From Cerasibacillus terrae (GTDB taxonomy: Bacteria; Bacillota; Bacilli; Bacillales; Amphibacillaceae), in the NCBI RefSeq assembly GCF_008039555.1, contig NZ_VDUW01000002.1, positions 186,001 through 250,000 of the forward strand: a stretch of 64,000 nucleotides of DNA, written 5' to 3'. Shown here piece by piece: positions 23,030 through 32,159 of the stretch (positions within the stretch are counted from its first letter, which is position 1; the number at the start of each line of letters is the position of its first letter). The notes beneath the pieces are model-generated. The model saw only the letters and a list, made by a program, of their open reading frames with translations. It ran no database searches and was not told the origin of the DNA. Position numbers and translations under genes: made by a program.

Positions 23030-23064
23030 AAGAAGGCGATTATATATATTGCCTTCTTTTTTTT
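23030..23064 (+). terminator. Intrinsic terminator of murAA
   Basis: AAGAAGGC / GCCTTCTT with a 13-nt loop and a run of eight T. Confidence 0.9.
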
Positions 23065-23087
23065 AAACTTCATTTGATTATAAGTAG

Positions 23088-23295
23088 TAGTTAATCGTTC
23101 CTGAATTTGTGGAATAATGTAAGTTTTGGTCACGAATAGGGTCTATTCATTCCTGTTTTGTGTAAAAATGCAGGTTTTGGTCACGAATAGGGTCTATTCA
23201 TTCCTGTTTTGTGTAAAAAAGGCAGGTTGTGGTCATGAATAGGCTCTAATCGTTCCTGTTTTTTAAAATAAAGCAAGAAATGGTCACGATTAGTT
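23088..23295. repeat. Degenerate 51/52-bp tandem array, about four units
   Basis: GGTCACGAATAGG-type units start at 23128, 23179, 23231 and 23282, with a partial unit before the first. Units share CATTCCTGTTTTGTGTAAAA. It directly follows the murAA terminator. The unit sequence differs from the array at 9550, but the period and the GGTCAC start agree. Confidence 0.85.
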
Positions 23296-23349
23296 ATCTT
23301 TGTCTAAAATGTCGTAATTTGATGGTTGTTTTGAAACGTTTCTGAGGTC

Positions 23350-23553
23350 ATGTCCGAATAATTGTGTAAATATTAAATGGACCAAGTAACATGAGCGAAA
23401 GAAATATACGTAGACTCCTGCGGGAAAAAAGGCCTCGCTGAGACCCCGCAGAGCGTAGCTCGAGGAGGCTCAGCAGCCGCCCGCGGAAAGCGGAGTATAT
23501 TTCTGTAGCGATAACCATTATAAAGTTATCATTTTACACACAATTCCGGACAT
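23350..23553. repeat. Nested-palindrome (MITE-like) element
   Basis: Outer imperfect inverted ends ATGTCCGAATAATTGTGTAAA (23350-) and TTTACACACAATTCCGGACAT (-23553) enclose a second inverted pair, AGAAATATAC / GTATATTTCT. The GC-rich core (TAGACTCCTGCGGG ... CCCGCGGAAAGCGGAG) has its own arms. From memory the core resembles a sequence scattered through many Bacillaceae genomes. There is no coding capacity. Confidence 0.7.
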
Positions 23554-23726
23554 AATCATGTTCTTCTGATGAATGAAAACAAATTGGATCTATCCTACCC
23601 TAGACAAATCCCTTCCCTTATATAAATCTCCCCAAATTTTAGTACATCTGTTAAAACGTTTTTTCTATAATATGCAAAAAGCTTCAGTATATTACCAACC
23701 CCATCCTAATTTTATACGAATGGTTA

Positions 23727-23741
23727 TATTTATTGAAAATT
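23727..23741. promoter_or_regulatory. CodY-box-like site upstream of the dpp-like operon
   Basis: TATTTATTGAAAATT matches 12 of 15 positions of the CodY consensus AATTTTCWGAAAATT. It lies about 60 bases before the first gene. The B. subtilis dpp operon is CodY-repressed, so the site fits; a promoter with good boxes could not be pinned down here. Confidence 0.4.
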
Positions 23742-23803
23742 AAGAATACAATTAAAGTGAAGATATTTTATCAAAATAATGATAACCATAGGGGTTGGAG
23801 AAG

Positions 23804-24736
23804 ATGCTTCGATATATCTTAAAAAGATTGCTCATTATGGTCATTACGTTGTGGATTATTGTGACACTAACATTTGTATTGATGGTTACCATTCCAGGAT
23901 CACCATTTAATAGTGAACAGTCTTCCAATGAGACCGTGCAAGCCAACTTGGAAAGACATTATAACTTAGATAAACCGTATCATATTCAATATTTATTATA
24001 CATAAAATCAATCCTCACTTTTGATTTCGGTCCATCGATTTCACAACCAAATCAAGGAGTTAATGATTTGTTAGGTAGAGGATTTCCAATCTCGTTCGAG
24101 TTAGGGATTGTAACAATTATCGTTGCTGTTATTTCAGGAATTATTTTAGGGATTTTAGCAGCATTACGGCATAACAGAATCATGGACTATTTAGCAATGG
24201 GGGTTGCTGTATTAGGAATTTCTATTCCAAATTTTATTTTAGCAACCCTTTTAATCCAGAAATTAGCGGTTGATAGAGAATGGTTTCCAGTTGCAACATG
24301 GCAAGGTCCGGAGTATATGGTTCTACCAATCATTGCACTTGCGACAGGACCAATGGCAATTATTGCGAGACTTACAAGGTCAACCATGCTGGATGTTCTC
24401 ACACAGGATTATATAAAAATGGCTCGTGCAAAAGGGTTATCCCCATGGAAGATTATTTTTAAACATGCCCTTAGAAACGCTTTGATGCCAGTTATTACAA
24501 TTATGGGAACATTATTAGCTGGTATATTAACAGGTACATTTGTTATTGAGAAAATTTTCGCTATACCTGGGATGGGCAAGTATTTTGTAGAAAGTATTAA
24601 TCATAGAGATTATCCAGTCATTATGGGGACAACTGTTTTCTATAGTGCCTTTTTAATCATCATGCTATTTTTAGTGGATATTGCATATGGAATATTAGAC
24701 CCACGTATTAAACTACATGGGAAGGATGGGGATTAA
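23804..24736 (+). CDS. dppB: Peptide ABC transporter permease (DppB-like)
   Basis: First permease of a peptide importer, 310 residues. There is one N-terminal helix (~7-29), an extracellular domain carrying the LDKPYHIQYLLYI block, and five further helices. The EAA coupling loop (ARAKGLSPWKIIFKHALRNALMPV) is near residue 205. ATG 23804 begins the typical MLRYILKRLL; TTG 23795 is an alternative. Gene order with dppC, dppD, dppE, ykfA and ykfD matches the B. subtilis dpp-ykf cluster minus dppA, ykfB and ykfC. An oligopeptide or murein-peptide specificity is inferred from that order, not seen. Confidence 0.88.
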   Translation: MLRYILKRLLIMVITLWIIVTLTFVLMVTIPGSPFNSEQSSNETVQANLERHYNLDKPYHIQYLLYIKSILTFDFGPSISQPNQGVNDLLGRGFPISFELGIVTIIVAVISGIILGILAALRHNRIMDYLAMGVAVLGISIPNFILATLLIQKLAVDREWFPVATWQGPEYMVLPIIALATGPMAIIARLTRSTMLDVLTQDYIKMARAKGLSPWKIIFKHALRNALMPVITIMGTLLAGILTGTFVIEKIFAIPGMGKYFVESINHRDYPVIMGTTVFYSAFLIIMLFLVDIAYGILDPRIKLHGKDGD

Positions 24737-24737
24737 A

Positions 24738-25691
24738 GTGAAGGAATTAAAAAATACAGAGACAATCATACCATCTAATATTCCGGATGAATGGTTTACT
24801 AAGAAAAGACAAGATAAAACAGAATCAGAAATCGTTCAAAGACCATCTCTTTCTTATTGGCAAGATGCGTGGCGTCGTTTATTGAAAAATAAATTGGCAA
24901 TGCTTGGCCTTGTTTTTCTTATGTTATTAGGTGTTATGGCAATATTGGGTCCTGTTTTTTCTCCTTATGAAGTCAACCAGGCTGATTTACCGAATCAATA
25001 CCAACCCCCATCGAAAGAACATTGGTTTGGTACAGATTCATTAGGACGTGATGTGTTTACTCGGACATGGTTTGGTGCACGTATTTCTTTATTTGTCGGT
25101 TTAATGGCAGCATTAATTGATGTTGTCATTGGAATTGTCTATGGAGGTATTTCTGGATTTAAAGGAGGAAAGACAGACAGCGTGATGATGCGAATTATCG
25201 AGATTTTATATGGTTTACCATATTTACTTGTTGTCATTCTGTTACTTGTTGTATTAGGGCCAAGCTTAACCACCATTATTGTCGCATTAACGGTGACAGG
25301 ATGGGTGGGAATGGCGCGAATTGTAAGAGGCCAAGTATTACAAATTAAAAACTTCGAATTTGTATTAGCCTCAGAGTCTTATGGGACAAAGGCATCACGA
25401 ATTATTCGAAAACATTTATTACCAAATACAATGGGACCAATTATTGTTCAGATGACATTAACTGTCCCTTCAGCCATATTCGCTGAGGCATTTTTAAGTT
25501 TCTTAGGATTAGGAATCCAAGCACCATATGCTAGTTGGGGTGTTATGGCCAATGATTCTTTAGGGGCCATTCTTTCTGGACATTGGTGGACATTGTTCTT
25601 CCCCGCATTTTTCATATCATTTACAATGTTCGCATTTAATGTATTGGGAGATGGCTTACAAGACGCACTTGATCCGAAATTAAGAAAGTAG
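24738..25691 (+). CDS. dppC: Peptide ABC transporter permease (DppC-like)
   Basis: Second permease, 317 residues from GTG 24738, which follows AAGGATGGGGATT; ATG 24717 or 24726 lie within the upstream gene and are less likely. A cytoplasmic N-terminus with SYWQDAWRRLLKNKLA leads into the first helix. The OppC N-terminal domain contains HWFGTDSLGRDVFTR (~residue 95). The permease core has the coupling loop ASRIIRKHLLPNTMGPIIV and AEAFLSFLGLGIQAPYASWG near residue 255. It is coupled to dppB. Confidence 0.92.
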   Translation: MKELKNTETIIPSNIPDEWFTKKRQDKTESEIVQRPSLSYWQDAWRRLLKNKLAMLGLVFLMLLGVMAILGPVFSPYEVNQADLPNQYQPPSKEHWFGTDSLGRDVFTRTWFGARISLFVGLMAALIDVVIGIVYGGISGFKGGKTDSVMMRIIEILYGLPYLLVVILLLVVLGPSLTTIIVALTVTGWVGMARIVRGQVLQIKNFEFVLASESYGTKASRIIRKHLLPNTMGPIIVQMTLTVPSAIFAEAFLSFLGLGIQAPYASWGVMANDSLGAILSGHWWTLFFPAFFISFTMFAFNVLGDGLQDALDPKLRK

Positions 25692-25699
25692 GTGTAGGA

Positions 25700-26710
25700 G
25701 TGGGTAAAGACAATATTCTACAGGTGAAAGATCTTCATGTAACATTTTCAACATATGGTGGGACAGTAAAAGCAGTTCGTGGTGTTCATCTTCATTTAAA
25801 AAAGAGAGAAACATTGGCCATTGTTGGGGAGTCTGGTTGTGGAAAAAGTGTCACATCCAATGCCATTATGCGCCTTATTCCCAACCCACCTGGGAAAATT
25901 ACAAAAGGACAAATCCTTTTTAAAGGAACAGATTTAACGAAAGTATCTGAGAAGAAGATGCGTTCGATTCGTGGTGTCGATATATCGATGATTTTCCAAG
26001 ATCCAATGACAGCATTAAATCCAACGCTCACAATCGGAACACAACTAACAGAGGGATTGCGCCAACATCATAAAAATATATCGAGACAGAATGCAAAAGA
26101 AAAAGCATTAGAAATGATGGAAATAGTAGAGATTCCAAATGCGATGGAGCGTTTCAAGCAGTATCCACATCAGTTTAGTGGGGGAATGCGTCAGCGAATT
26201 GTTATAGCTATGGCCTTAATATGTGAGCCTGAATTATTAATTGCGGATGAACCAACGACCGCTTTAGATGTAACGATTCAAGCGCAGATTTTGGAATTAT
26301 TTGAACGAATTCAAGAAAAAACAGGTATCTCGATTATATTAATTACCCATGATTTAGGTGTTGTTGCCAAAATAGCTGACCGTATTGCTGTAATGTATGC
26401 TGGGAAAATCGTTGAAACCGGAACAAAGCGAGATATTTTTTATCATCCACAACATCCATATACAAAAGGATTATTACATTCTGTGCCACGGTTGGATCTT
26501 GAAGGGGAAACTTTAGAACCAATTGAAGGTACACCACCAGATTTATTCTCACCTCCTAAAGGATGTCCGTTTACAGCGAGATGTCCTTATGCAATGGAAG
26601 TGTGTAATAAAGTATTTCCTGTTCATACGAAGCTTACAAAATCTCATGAAGTAAACTGTTGGCTGCAAGATGAACGGGCAAAGCAAACCTTGGCAGAAGT
26701 TGCCAAATAA
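25700..26710 (+). CDS. dppD: Peptide ABC transporter ATP-binding protein (DppD-like)
   Basis: 336-residue ATPase with Walker A GESGCGKSV (~residue 40), Q-loop MIFQDPMTALNPT and signature FSGGMRQRI (~residue 158). Walker B is LLIADEPTTALDVT and the H-switch THDLG. The C-terminal oligopeptide-transporter extension has the cysteine cluster GCPFTARCPYAMEVC, which in family members binds an iron-sulfur cluster. GTG start at 25700, nine bases after dppC. Confidence 0.94.
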   Translation: MGKDNILQVKDLHVTFSTYGGTVKAVRGVHLHLKKRETLAIVGESGCGKSVTSNAIMRLIPNPPGKITKGQILFKGTDLTKVSEKKMRSIRGVDISMIFQDPMTALNPTLTIGTQLTEGLRQHHKNISRQNAKEKALEMMEIVEIPNAMERFKQYPHQFSGGMRQRIVIAMALICEPELLIADEPTTALDVTIQAQILELFERIQEKTGISIILITHDLGVVAKIADRIAVMYAGKIVETGTKRDIFYHPQHPYTKGLLHSVPRLDLEGETLEPIEGTPPDLFSPPKGCPFTARCPYAMEVCNKVFPVHTKLTKSHEVNCWLQDERAKQTLAEVAK

Positions 26711-26724
26711 AAGGGGGAAATGAA

Positions 26725-28392
26725 ATGAAGAAGTGGGCATTCATCTTGTTTACTGTCGTTTTAGCTACTGTTTTAGGTGCATGTACAACCACACAAGATG
26801 CAGATCCTTCAGATGAGAATGAGAACAAAGGACAAACAGATGAAACAAAGGAACAAAAGGAAGAAGGGGATAAAGCGGAAGCGGGCGAAAAAGTTCTCTA
26901 TGTCAATAATGGAACAGAACCGAAATCATTTGATCCTTCTATCGGTTTTGATTCTGTTTCTTGGACGCCATTAAATAATTTAATGGAAGGACTTACTCGA
27001 TTAGATGAAGATTCCGTTGCACAAGCAGCTACTGCAGAAAAATGGGATATCTCAGAAGATGGAAAAACATATACTTTCCATATCCGTGATGATGCGAAAT
27101 GGTCTAATGGTGATCCCGTCGTTGCGGGGGACTTTGTTTATGCTTGGAAACATATGTTAGATCCTGATACAGCTTCAGAAGCAGCTTTTTTAGCATATTT
27201 TATTGAAGGGGCAGAGGCGTATAATAGTGGAGAAGGTTCTCGTGATGATGTGAAAGTAAAAGCAGTTGATGAGAAAACGTTGGAAGTTGTCTTAAATGCG
27301 CCAACAGGTTTCTTTTTAGACGTATTAACAAATCCTGCCTTTTTCCCAATTAATCAAAAAATTGCAGAAGAGAACCCAAAATGGCATGCAGAAGCAGATA
27401 CTTTTGTTGGTAATGGGCCATTTGCTCTAGTATCATGGAAACATGAAGAAGAAATGGTCTTCATAAAAAATGAAGAATACTGGGATCACGATGCTGTTCA
27501 ATTAGATCAAGTTCACTGGGCGATGGTGAATGATGATAATACACAATATCAAATGTTTTCAAGCGGTGATTTAGATTTAGCAAGTATCCCTGCTGAGTTA
27601 TCAGATGAACTAATTGATGGGGATAATGTGTATATTGGAGAACAAGGTGGCCTTGAATTTTATCGTTTCAACGTAACAGAAGAACCTTTTCAAAATAAGA
27701 AAATCCGTCAAGCTTTCTCTTACGCAATCAATCGAGATGATATTGCAGAATATGTTGTAAAAAATGGTGTCAAACCAGCGTATGCCTTTGTTTCACCAGG
27801 ATTTACTGGCCCAGATGGGAAAGACTTCCGAGATGGAGATGAAAAGCTTGTTTCATTTGACCCTGATCAAGCAAAACAATTATTAGAAGAAGGAATGAAA
27901 GAGGAAGGCTACGATGAACTGCCTCCTGTTATTTTGTCATACAATACGAGTGACACCAATAAAGCAGTAGCAGAAACGGTACAAAATATGTTAAAAGAGA
28001 ACTTAGAAATAGAAGTGACATTGGAAAATCAGGAATGGAATGTTTTTTCAGAAGCCCAAAAGAATTTAGAATTACAATTTTCACGTAGTTCCTTTATTAA
28101 TGATTATAGTGATCCGGTGAACTTCTTAGAAAGCTTTATAACCGATTCATATATGAACCGAACTGGCTTTTCGAATGAAGAATACGATGAACTAATTGAA
28201 AAAGGAAAAACAGAAGTAGATGAAGAAAAGCGTTGGGAGTATTTACACAAAGCGGAAAAATTACTTGCCGAAGAAATGATTGCTATTCCAATTCGCTATT
28301 ATAATATCGTATCATTAGAAGCAGATGGTGTGACAGGTATTCTTCGTCACCCAGTTGGGTATCTAGATTTAAAATATGCCGACAAAAACTAG
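26725..28392 (+). CDS. dppE: Peptide-binding lipoprotein (DppE-like, SBP family 5)
   Basis: Extracytoplasmic receptor, 555 residues. The signal peptide ends in the lipobox LGAC (Cys20), followed by an acidic Asp/Glu/Lys-rich linker to ~residue 55 and the SBP_bac_5 domain. The domain contains EPKSFDPSIGFD, TAEKWDISEDGKTYTFHIRDDAKWSNGDPV and FRFNVTEEPFQNKKIRQAFSY, seen as separate blocks. AAAGGGGGAAATG leads the start. It is the most highly translated-looking gene of the operon and is followed by a hairpin that may trim or end the message. Confidence 0.94.
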   Translation: MKKWAFILFTVVLATVLGACTTTQDADPSDENENKGQTDETKEQKEEGDKAEAGEKVLYVNNGTEPKSFDPSIGFDSVSWTPLNNLMEGLTRLDEDSVAQAATAEKWDISEDGKTYTFHIRDDAKWSNGDPVVAGDFVYAWKHMLDPDTASEAAFLAYFIEGAEAYNSGEGSRDDVKVKAVDEKTLEVVLNAPTGFFLDVLTNPAFFPINQKIAEENPKWHAEADTFVGNGPFALVSWKHEEEMVFIKNEEYWDHDAVQLDQVHWAMVNDDNTQYQMFSSGDLDLASIPAELSDELIDGDNVYIGEQGGLEFYRFNVTEEPFQNKKIRQAFSYAINRDDIAEYVVKNGVKPAYAFVSPGFTGPDGKDFRDGDEKLVSFDPDQAKQLLEEGMKEEGYDELPPVILSYNTSDTNKAVAETVQNMLKENLEIEVTLENQEWNVFSEAQKNLELQFSRSSFINDYSDPVNFLESFITDSYMNRTGFSNEEYDELIEKGKTEVDEEKRWEYLHKAEKLLAEEMIAIPIRYYNIVSLEADGVTGILRHPVGYLDLKYADKN

Positions 28393-28401
28393 GTAATAGT
28401 G

Positions 28402-28443
28402 TGAGATTGTCTTTCATCGATTGACAGACAATCTCATTCTTTC
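28402..28443 (+). terminator. Hairpin after dppE, likely partial terminator or mRNA stabiliser
   Basis: TGAGATTGTC / GACAATCTCA, perfect 10 bp, 15-nt loop, followed by TTCTTTC. The weak U-tract and the downstream operon genes suggest partial termination that favours the binding-protein message. Confidence 0.65.
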
Positions 28444-28480
28444 AATTAAACAATCATATAAATAATTAGGAGGTACATAA

Positions 28481-29389
28481 ATGATTTTACCAAATCGCAT
28501 ACATAGTGGGGACACTGTTGGTGTTATTTCGCCAGCAGGAGCGATAAAAGAAGAGGAACTGATGAAGGCTCTGTATTTTTTTGAAAGTTTATCATTAAAT
28601 GTGAAATTAGGAAAACATGTTACGAAAAAGTATGGATATTTAGCAGGAACGGATGAAGAGCGTGTCGAAGATTTTCATGAAATGATTCGAGATCCAGAAA
28701 TAAAAGCAATTTTTTGTACACGTGGTGGATATGGATCAGGACGTATTGTAGATAAACTTGATTACGATTTAATCAAACGAAATCCGAAGATCATTATAGG
28801 ATATAGTGATATTACCTATCTACATACAGCTATACACCAACAAGCAAACCTGGTTACCTTTCATGGACCAATGGTTGTTTCTGACATTGCGAAAGAGGAG
28901 TTTGATTACTTTTCTGCGTTTTTCTTACAATACCAACTGTTTTCTCCAAGGGAAATAATTTATTCGGAAGCCATTTCTACGTTAACGATGATACATGAAG
29001 GAAAGGCGAATGGACAATTGGTAGGTGGGAATTTATCCGTTCTTGTAAGCACGATTGGAACCCCCTATGAGATAGATATGAAGGGAAAAATCGTTTTTCT
29101 TGAAGATACTGGCGAACCAATCTATAAAATTGATTCCATGCTTAATCAATTAAAATATGCAGGAAAACTAGATGAGATGAGTGGAATGGTTCTTGGTCAT
29201 TTTGATGGAATAGAGGATATGAATCAATTAAAAGAGGTTTTTTCACATTATTTAAGTCCATTGGATAAACCGGCGATGATGGGATTGGATACTGGGCATT
29301 GTTTCCCCCATTATTCGATACCACTTGGGGTAAATGCAACATTAGACACAAAGAAAAAAAGACTCGACATCGAACCAGGAGTGCTGTAA
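28481..29389 (+). CDS. ykfA: LD-carboxypeptidase (S66 family, YkfA/MccF-like)
   Basis: 302-residue cytosolic serine peptidase that cleaves the bond between an L- and a D-residue, for example the terminal D-Ala of murein tetrapeptide. The nucleophile elbow GYSDITYLH is near residue 107, following FCTRGGYGSGR. The charge-relay residues lie in FLEDTGEPIYKID and DTGHCFPHYSIPLGVNA. MccF-type members of the same family hydrolyse microcin C-like compounds, so an immunity role cannot be excluded. Being inside a peptide-importer operon favours murein-peptide recycling. AGGAGGT precedes the ATG. Confidence 0.9.
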   Translation: MILPNRIHSGDTVGVISPAGAIKEEELMKALYFFESLSLNVKLGKHVTKKYGYLAGTDEERVEDFHEMIRDPEIKAIFCTRGGYGSGRIVDKLDYDLIKRNPKIIIGYSDITYLHTAIHQQANLVTFHGPMVVSDIAKEEFDYFSAFFLQYQLFSPREIIYSEAISTLTMIHEGKANGQLVGGNLSVLVSTIGTPYEIDMKGKIVFLEDTGEPIYKIDSMLNQLKYAGKLDEMSGMVLGHFDGIEDMNQLKEVFSHYLSPLDKPAMMGLDTGHCFPHYSIPLGVNATLDTKKKRLDIEPGVL

Positions 29390-29419
29390 AAGGAGAAGTG
29401 GGATAGGAGGGGATGGCAT

Positions 29420-30424
29420 TTGAATGGAAAAATGTTACAAGTTCGTCAGTTGAAAAAGTATTTTAATCTTGGGAAAGACAGATACTTAAAAGCAGTAGAC
29501 GATGTTACCTTCCATGTCTATCAAGGAGAAACTTTTGGCTTGGTTGGAGAATCTGGATGTGGGAAGTCGACGATTGGACGGACAATTATGGGATTATATC
29601 ATAAAACAGCCGGAGAAGTTATTTTTAATGATAAAGACGTACATCAATTAAAAAAAGAGGAAAAAACATCTTTCCATCGTCAAATGCAAATGATTTTTCA
29701 AGATCCATATGCTTCTTTGAATCCTCGCTTAACTGTTCGTGAGATTATCGCAGAACCGATGGAAGTTCATCAATTATATCGGTATAAACAAGAACAAAAT
29801 GATAAAGTTTTTGAATTACTAGAAGAAGTCGGGCTGAACCGAGATCATGCCAATCGATATCCACATGAATTTAGTGGAGGACAGAGACAACGGATTGGGA
29901 TTGCCCGTGCATTAGCACTAGACCCAGAGTTCATTATTGCAGATGAGCCAATTTCTGCTCTGGATGTTTCTGTCCAGGCACAAGTCGTCAACCTATTAAA
30001 AAACTTACAAAAGGAAAAGGGATTAACATTTCTATTTATTGCCCATGATTTATCGATGGTAAAACATATTTCTGACCGAATAGGGGTCATGTATTTAGGA
30101 AATTTAGTAGAGTTGACGGCAAGTAATGCATTATACGATAATCCATTACACCCATATACAAAAGCTTTATTATCCGCTATTCCGATTCCAGACCCGGATA
30201 TGGAAGAGAAGAGGGAAAGAATCATTTTAGAGGGAGAATTACCAAGTCCCATTGATCCGCCAAGTGGATGTGTGTTTCGAACACGCTGTCCAGTTGCAAT
30301 GGATATTTGCAAAATAGAGAAACCAACATGGCAAGAAATTGAACAGAATCACTTTGTTGCCTGTCATCTCTATAAAAAGCAAGAACAACATACACCAAAG
30401 GTAACAATTGGTATGAAAAAGTGA
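29420..30424 (+). CDS. ykfD: Peptide ABC transporter ATP-binding protein (YkfD/OppF-like)
   Basis: Second ATPase of the importer, 334 residues. It has Walker A GESGCGKST (~residue 44), MIFQDPYASLNPR, signature FSGGQRQRIGIARAL, Walker B FIIADEPISALDVS, and a C-terminal cysteine cluster GCVFRTRCPVAMDIC. The TTG start at 29420 follows AGGAGGGGA; ATG 29432 lacks a site. It heterodimerises with the DppD-like subunit. It is the last gene of the operon. Confidence 0.92.
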   Translation: MNGKMLQVRQLKKYFNLGKDRYLKAVDDVTFHVYQGETFGLVGESGCGKSTIGRTIMGLYHKTAGEVIFNDKDVHQLKKEEKTSFHRQMQMIFQDPYASLNPRLTVREIIAEPMEVHQLYRYKQEQNDKVFELLEEVGLNRDHANRYPHEFSGGQRQRIGIARALALDPEFIIADEPISALDVSVQAQVVNLLKNLQKEKGLTFLFIAHDLSMVKHISDRIGVMYLGNLVELTASNALYDNPLHPYTKALLSAIPIPDPDMEEKRERIILEGELPSPIDPPSGCVFRTRCPVAMDICKIEKPTWQEIEQNHFVACHLYKKQEQHTPKVTIGMKK

Positions 30425-30427
30425 TGG

Positions 30428-30460
30428 AAAACATCTCAAAAATATTTTGGGATGTTTTTT
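30428..30460 (+). terminator. Intrinsic terminator of the dpp-like operon
   Basis: AAAACATCTC / GGGATGTTTT with an 11-nt loop and T-run. Confidence 0.85.
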
Positions 30461-30562
30461 AATTTGGTTCTATTAAATTTCTTTTTTGTATATGTTTAAT
30501 AGTAAGGGTACTAGAAAGCCTGTCCTAACATAGGAAAAAACTGGAAATAGGGAGGGAAGCGT

Positions 30563-31702
30563 TTGAAAAAGTCATGGAACACAAAACATAATAAAAACTG
30601 GAAAATAAAGCAAAAAATCTTACAAAAGAAGAACCTTCAACAAAACAAGCAAAAAACAATCATGAAAACACAGAATCAACGACATCCCTTTGGAAAACCA
30701 TTTTTATTTATTTTTACTTGCTTGCTCCTGATGATGTTGGTGTTACCAACCTTAATTGTTGTCCCTTCTGCATCAAAGAAAGAGGTGGTAGATTCGGTGG
30801 AAAAAGCCCAGCCAGAAAATAAGGAGCCAACCTCTATGAATGATGAGGGGGAAGCAGTTACAGTTTCTGTCATGCGTAACCAAACAGATAAAATAGAGGA
30901 TATTCCACTTGAGACATATGTTTCCCGTGTCGTAGCAAATGAAATGCCAGCGGAGTTTGAATTAGAGGCATTGAAAGCACAATCTTTAGCAGCTAGAACA
31001 TATATAGTAAATCAAATGCTACACCAAGGGAAAACAAAAGGGCCAGATGTGACAGATACAACGGCAGATCAAGTGTATAGTGATGATACGGAATTACGGG
31101 AAAGATGGGGGAAAAACTACCGTTCTAAAATGGAGAAGGTACAGGAGGCTGTTCAAGCAACAAAGGGGAAAATTTTAACCTATAATCAAGCACCGATTTT
31201 TCCTGCCTATTTTTCAACAAGTAATGGGTACACAGAGAATTCTGAGGATTATTGGGATAATGAACATCCTTATTTACGAAGTGTGAAAAGCCCGTGGGAT
31301 AAAGAATCACCTAAATTTCTTGATCAACAAACACTCTCCCTTCAAGAAGTGGGAAAACAATTGGGTGTTTCCTTAGCATCCAGCACACAAATTCCGTTAG
31401 AAATCACACGAACAAATAGTAATCGTGTAAAAGCATTAACTATCGGTGGTGAAACTTTTAGCGGTCGGAAGGTACGGGAACAATTAAATCTCCGTTCCAA
31501 TGATTTTACCGTCACTCAAAAAGGGGATTATCTCATTTTTAAAACAAAAGGATTCGGCCATGGTGTTGGTATGAGTCAATATGGTGCTAATGGCATGGCA
31601 AAGGAAGGAAAAACATATGAGGATATTGTAAAACATTATTATCAGGATGTCGATATAAGCTCGCTGGAAGAAACAGCTCCTACACTTGTAACGAAAAAAT
31701 AA
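30563..31702 (+). CDS. spoIID: Stage II sporulation protein D (SpoIID), murein lytic transglycosylase
   Basis: Part of the SpoIID/M/P engulfment machine; it cleaves glycan strands lacking stem peptides. The 379-residue protein has a long basic cytoplasmic N-terminus (1-45, Lys/Gln/Asn-rich), one membrane helix (~48-70) and the SpoIID domain. That domain has the catalytic Glu in VANEMPAEFELEALKAQSLA and the C-terminal block GFGHGVGMSQYGANGMA. TTG 30563 has AGGGAGGG upstream. The N-terminal tail is longer than I recall for B. subtilis; ATG 30662 would give a tail-less form but lacks a site. Expected to be sigma-E dependent; no convincing promoter was read. Confidence 0.94.
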   Translation: MKKSWNTKHNKNWKIKQKILQKKNLQQNKQKTIMKTQNQRHPFGKPFLFIFTCLLLMMLVLPTLIVVPSASKKEVVDSVEKAQPENKEPTSMNDEGEAVTVSVMRNQTDKIEDIPLETYVSRVVANEMPAEFELEALKAQSLAARTYIVNQMLHQGKTKGPDVTDTTADQVYSDDTELRERWGKNYRSKMEKVQEAVQATKGKILTYNQAPIFPAYFSTSNGYTENSEDYWDNEHPYLRSVKSPWDKESPKFLDQQTLSLQEVGKQLGVSLASSTQIPLEITRTNSNRVKALTIGGETFSGRKVREQLNLRSNDFTVTQKGDYLIFKTKGFGHGVGMSQYGANGMAKEGKTYEDIVKHYYQDVDISSLEETAPTLVTKK

Positions 31703-31708
31703 AATTAT

Positions 31709-31753
31709 GGTGACCGGGTAGGTAAAGTCCCCCTATGACCGGTCACCATTTTG
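31709..31753 (+). terminator. Intrinsic terminator of spoIID
   Basis: GGTGACCGG / CCGGTCACC perfect stem, long loop, ATTTT tail. Confidence 0.8.
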
Positions 31754-32159
31754 TATATTCGTAAGCTCTATCATGGAAACCGTCAGTGGTTAGTCATGAT
31801 ATAAGCTAAAGCATATGCTTCTAATGAGTATTATTCCACTACTACGGATTAAGGCATCTTTATCCCCTCTTTTCACTCAAGAAAGTACCTGTATGAAGAA
31901 TACAGGTGCTTTTTAGGTTATACAGTTTGAAAGGTTGTCATAGAATTCTCCACTTAAACCAACACCAATGCGTTTTTTGAAACAATTTCCATTATGTACA
32001 CGTACATATAGTAAGAGAAAATAAGGGAAGAAGGAAATTTTTGGCAAAATAAAAAAGCATCATAGTCAATTCCTTATTTCAAGAATATTTCATACTACAA
32101 ATCAAGCTAGTTTCTTCATAATATGAAAAATAAAATGTGTATAATGGGAGGAATTATCT
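31754..32159. other. Gene-free gap with an isolated terminator at 31884-31914
   Basis: No coding frame was seen. A second complete terminator, ACCTGTAT-gaaga-ATACAGGT followed by GCTTTTT, lies 170 bases after the spoIID terminator, with no gene between them. It may end a short non-coding RNA or be the remnant of a deleted gene. The remaining sequence up to the ABC gene is AT-rich. Confidence 0.5.
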
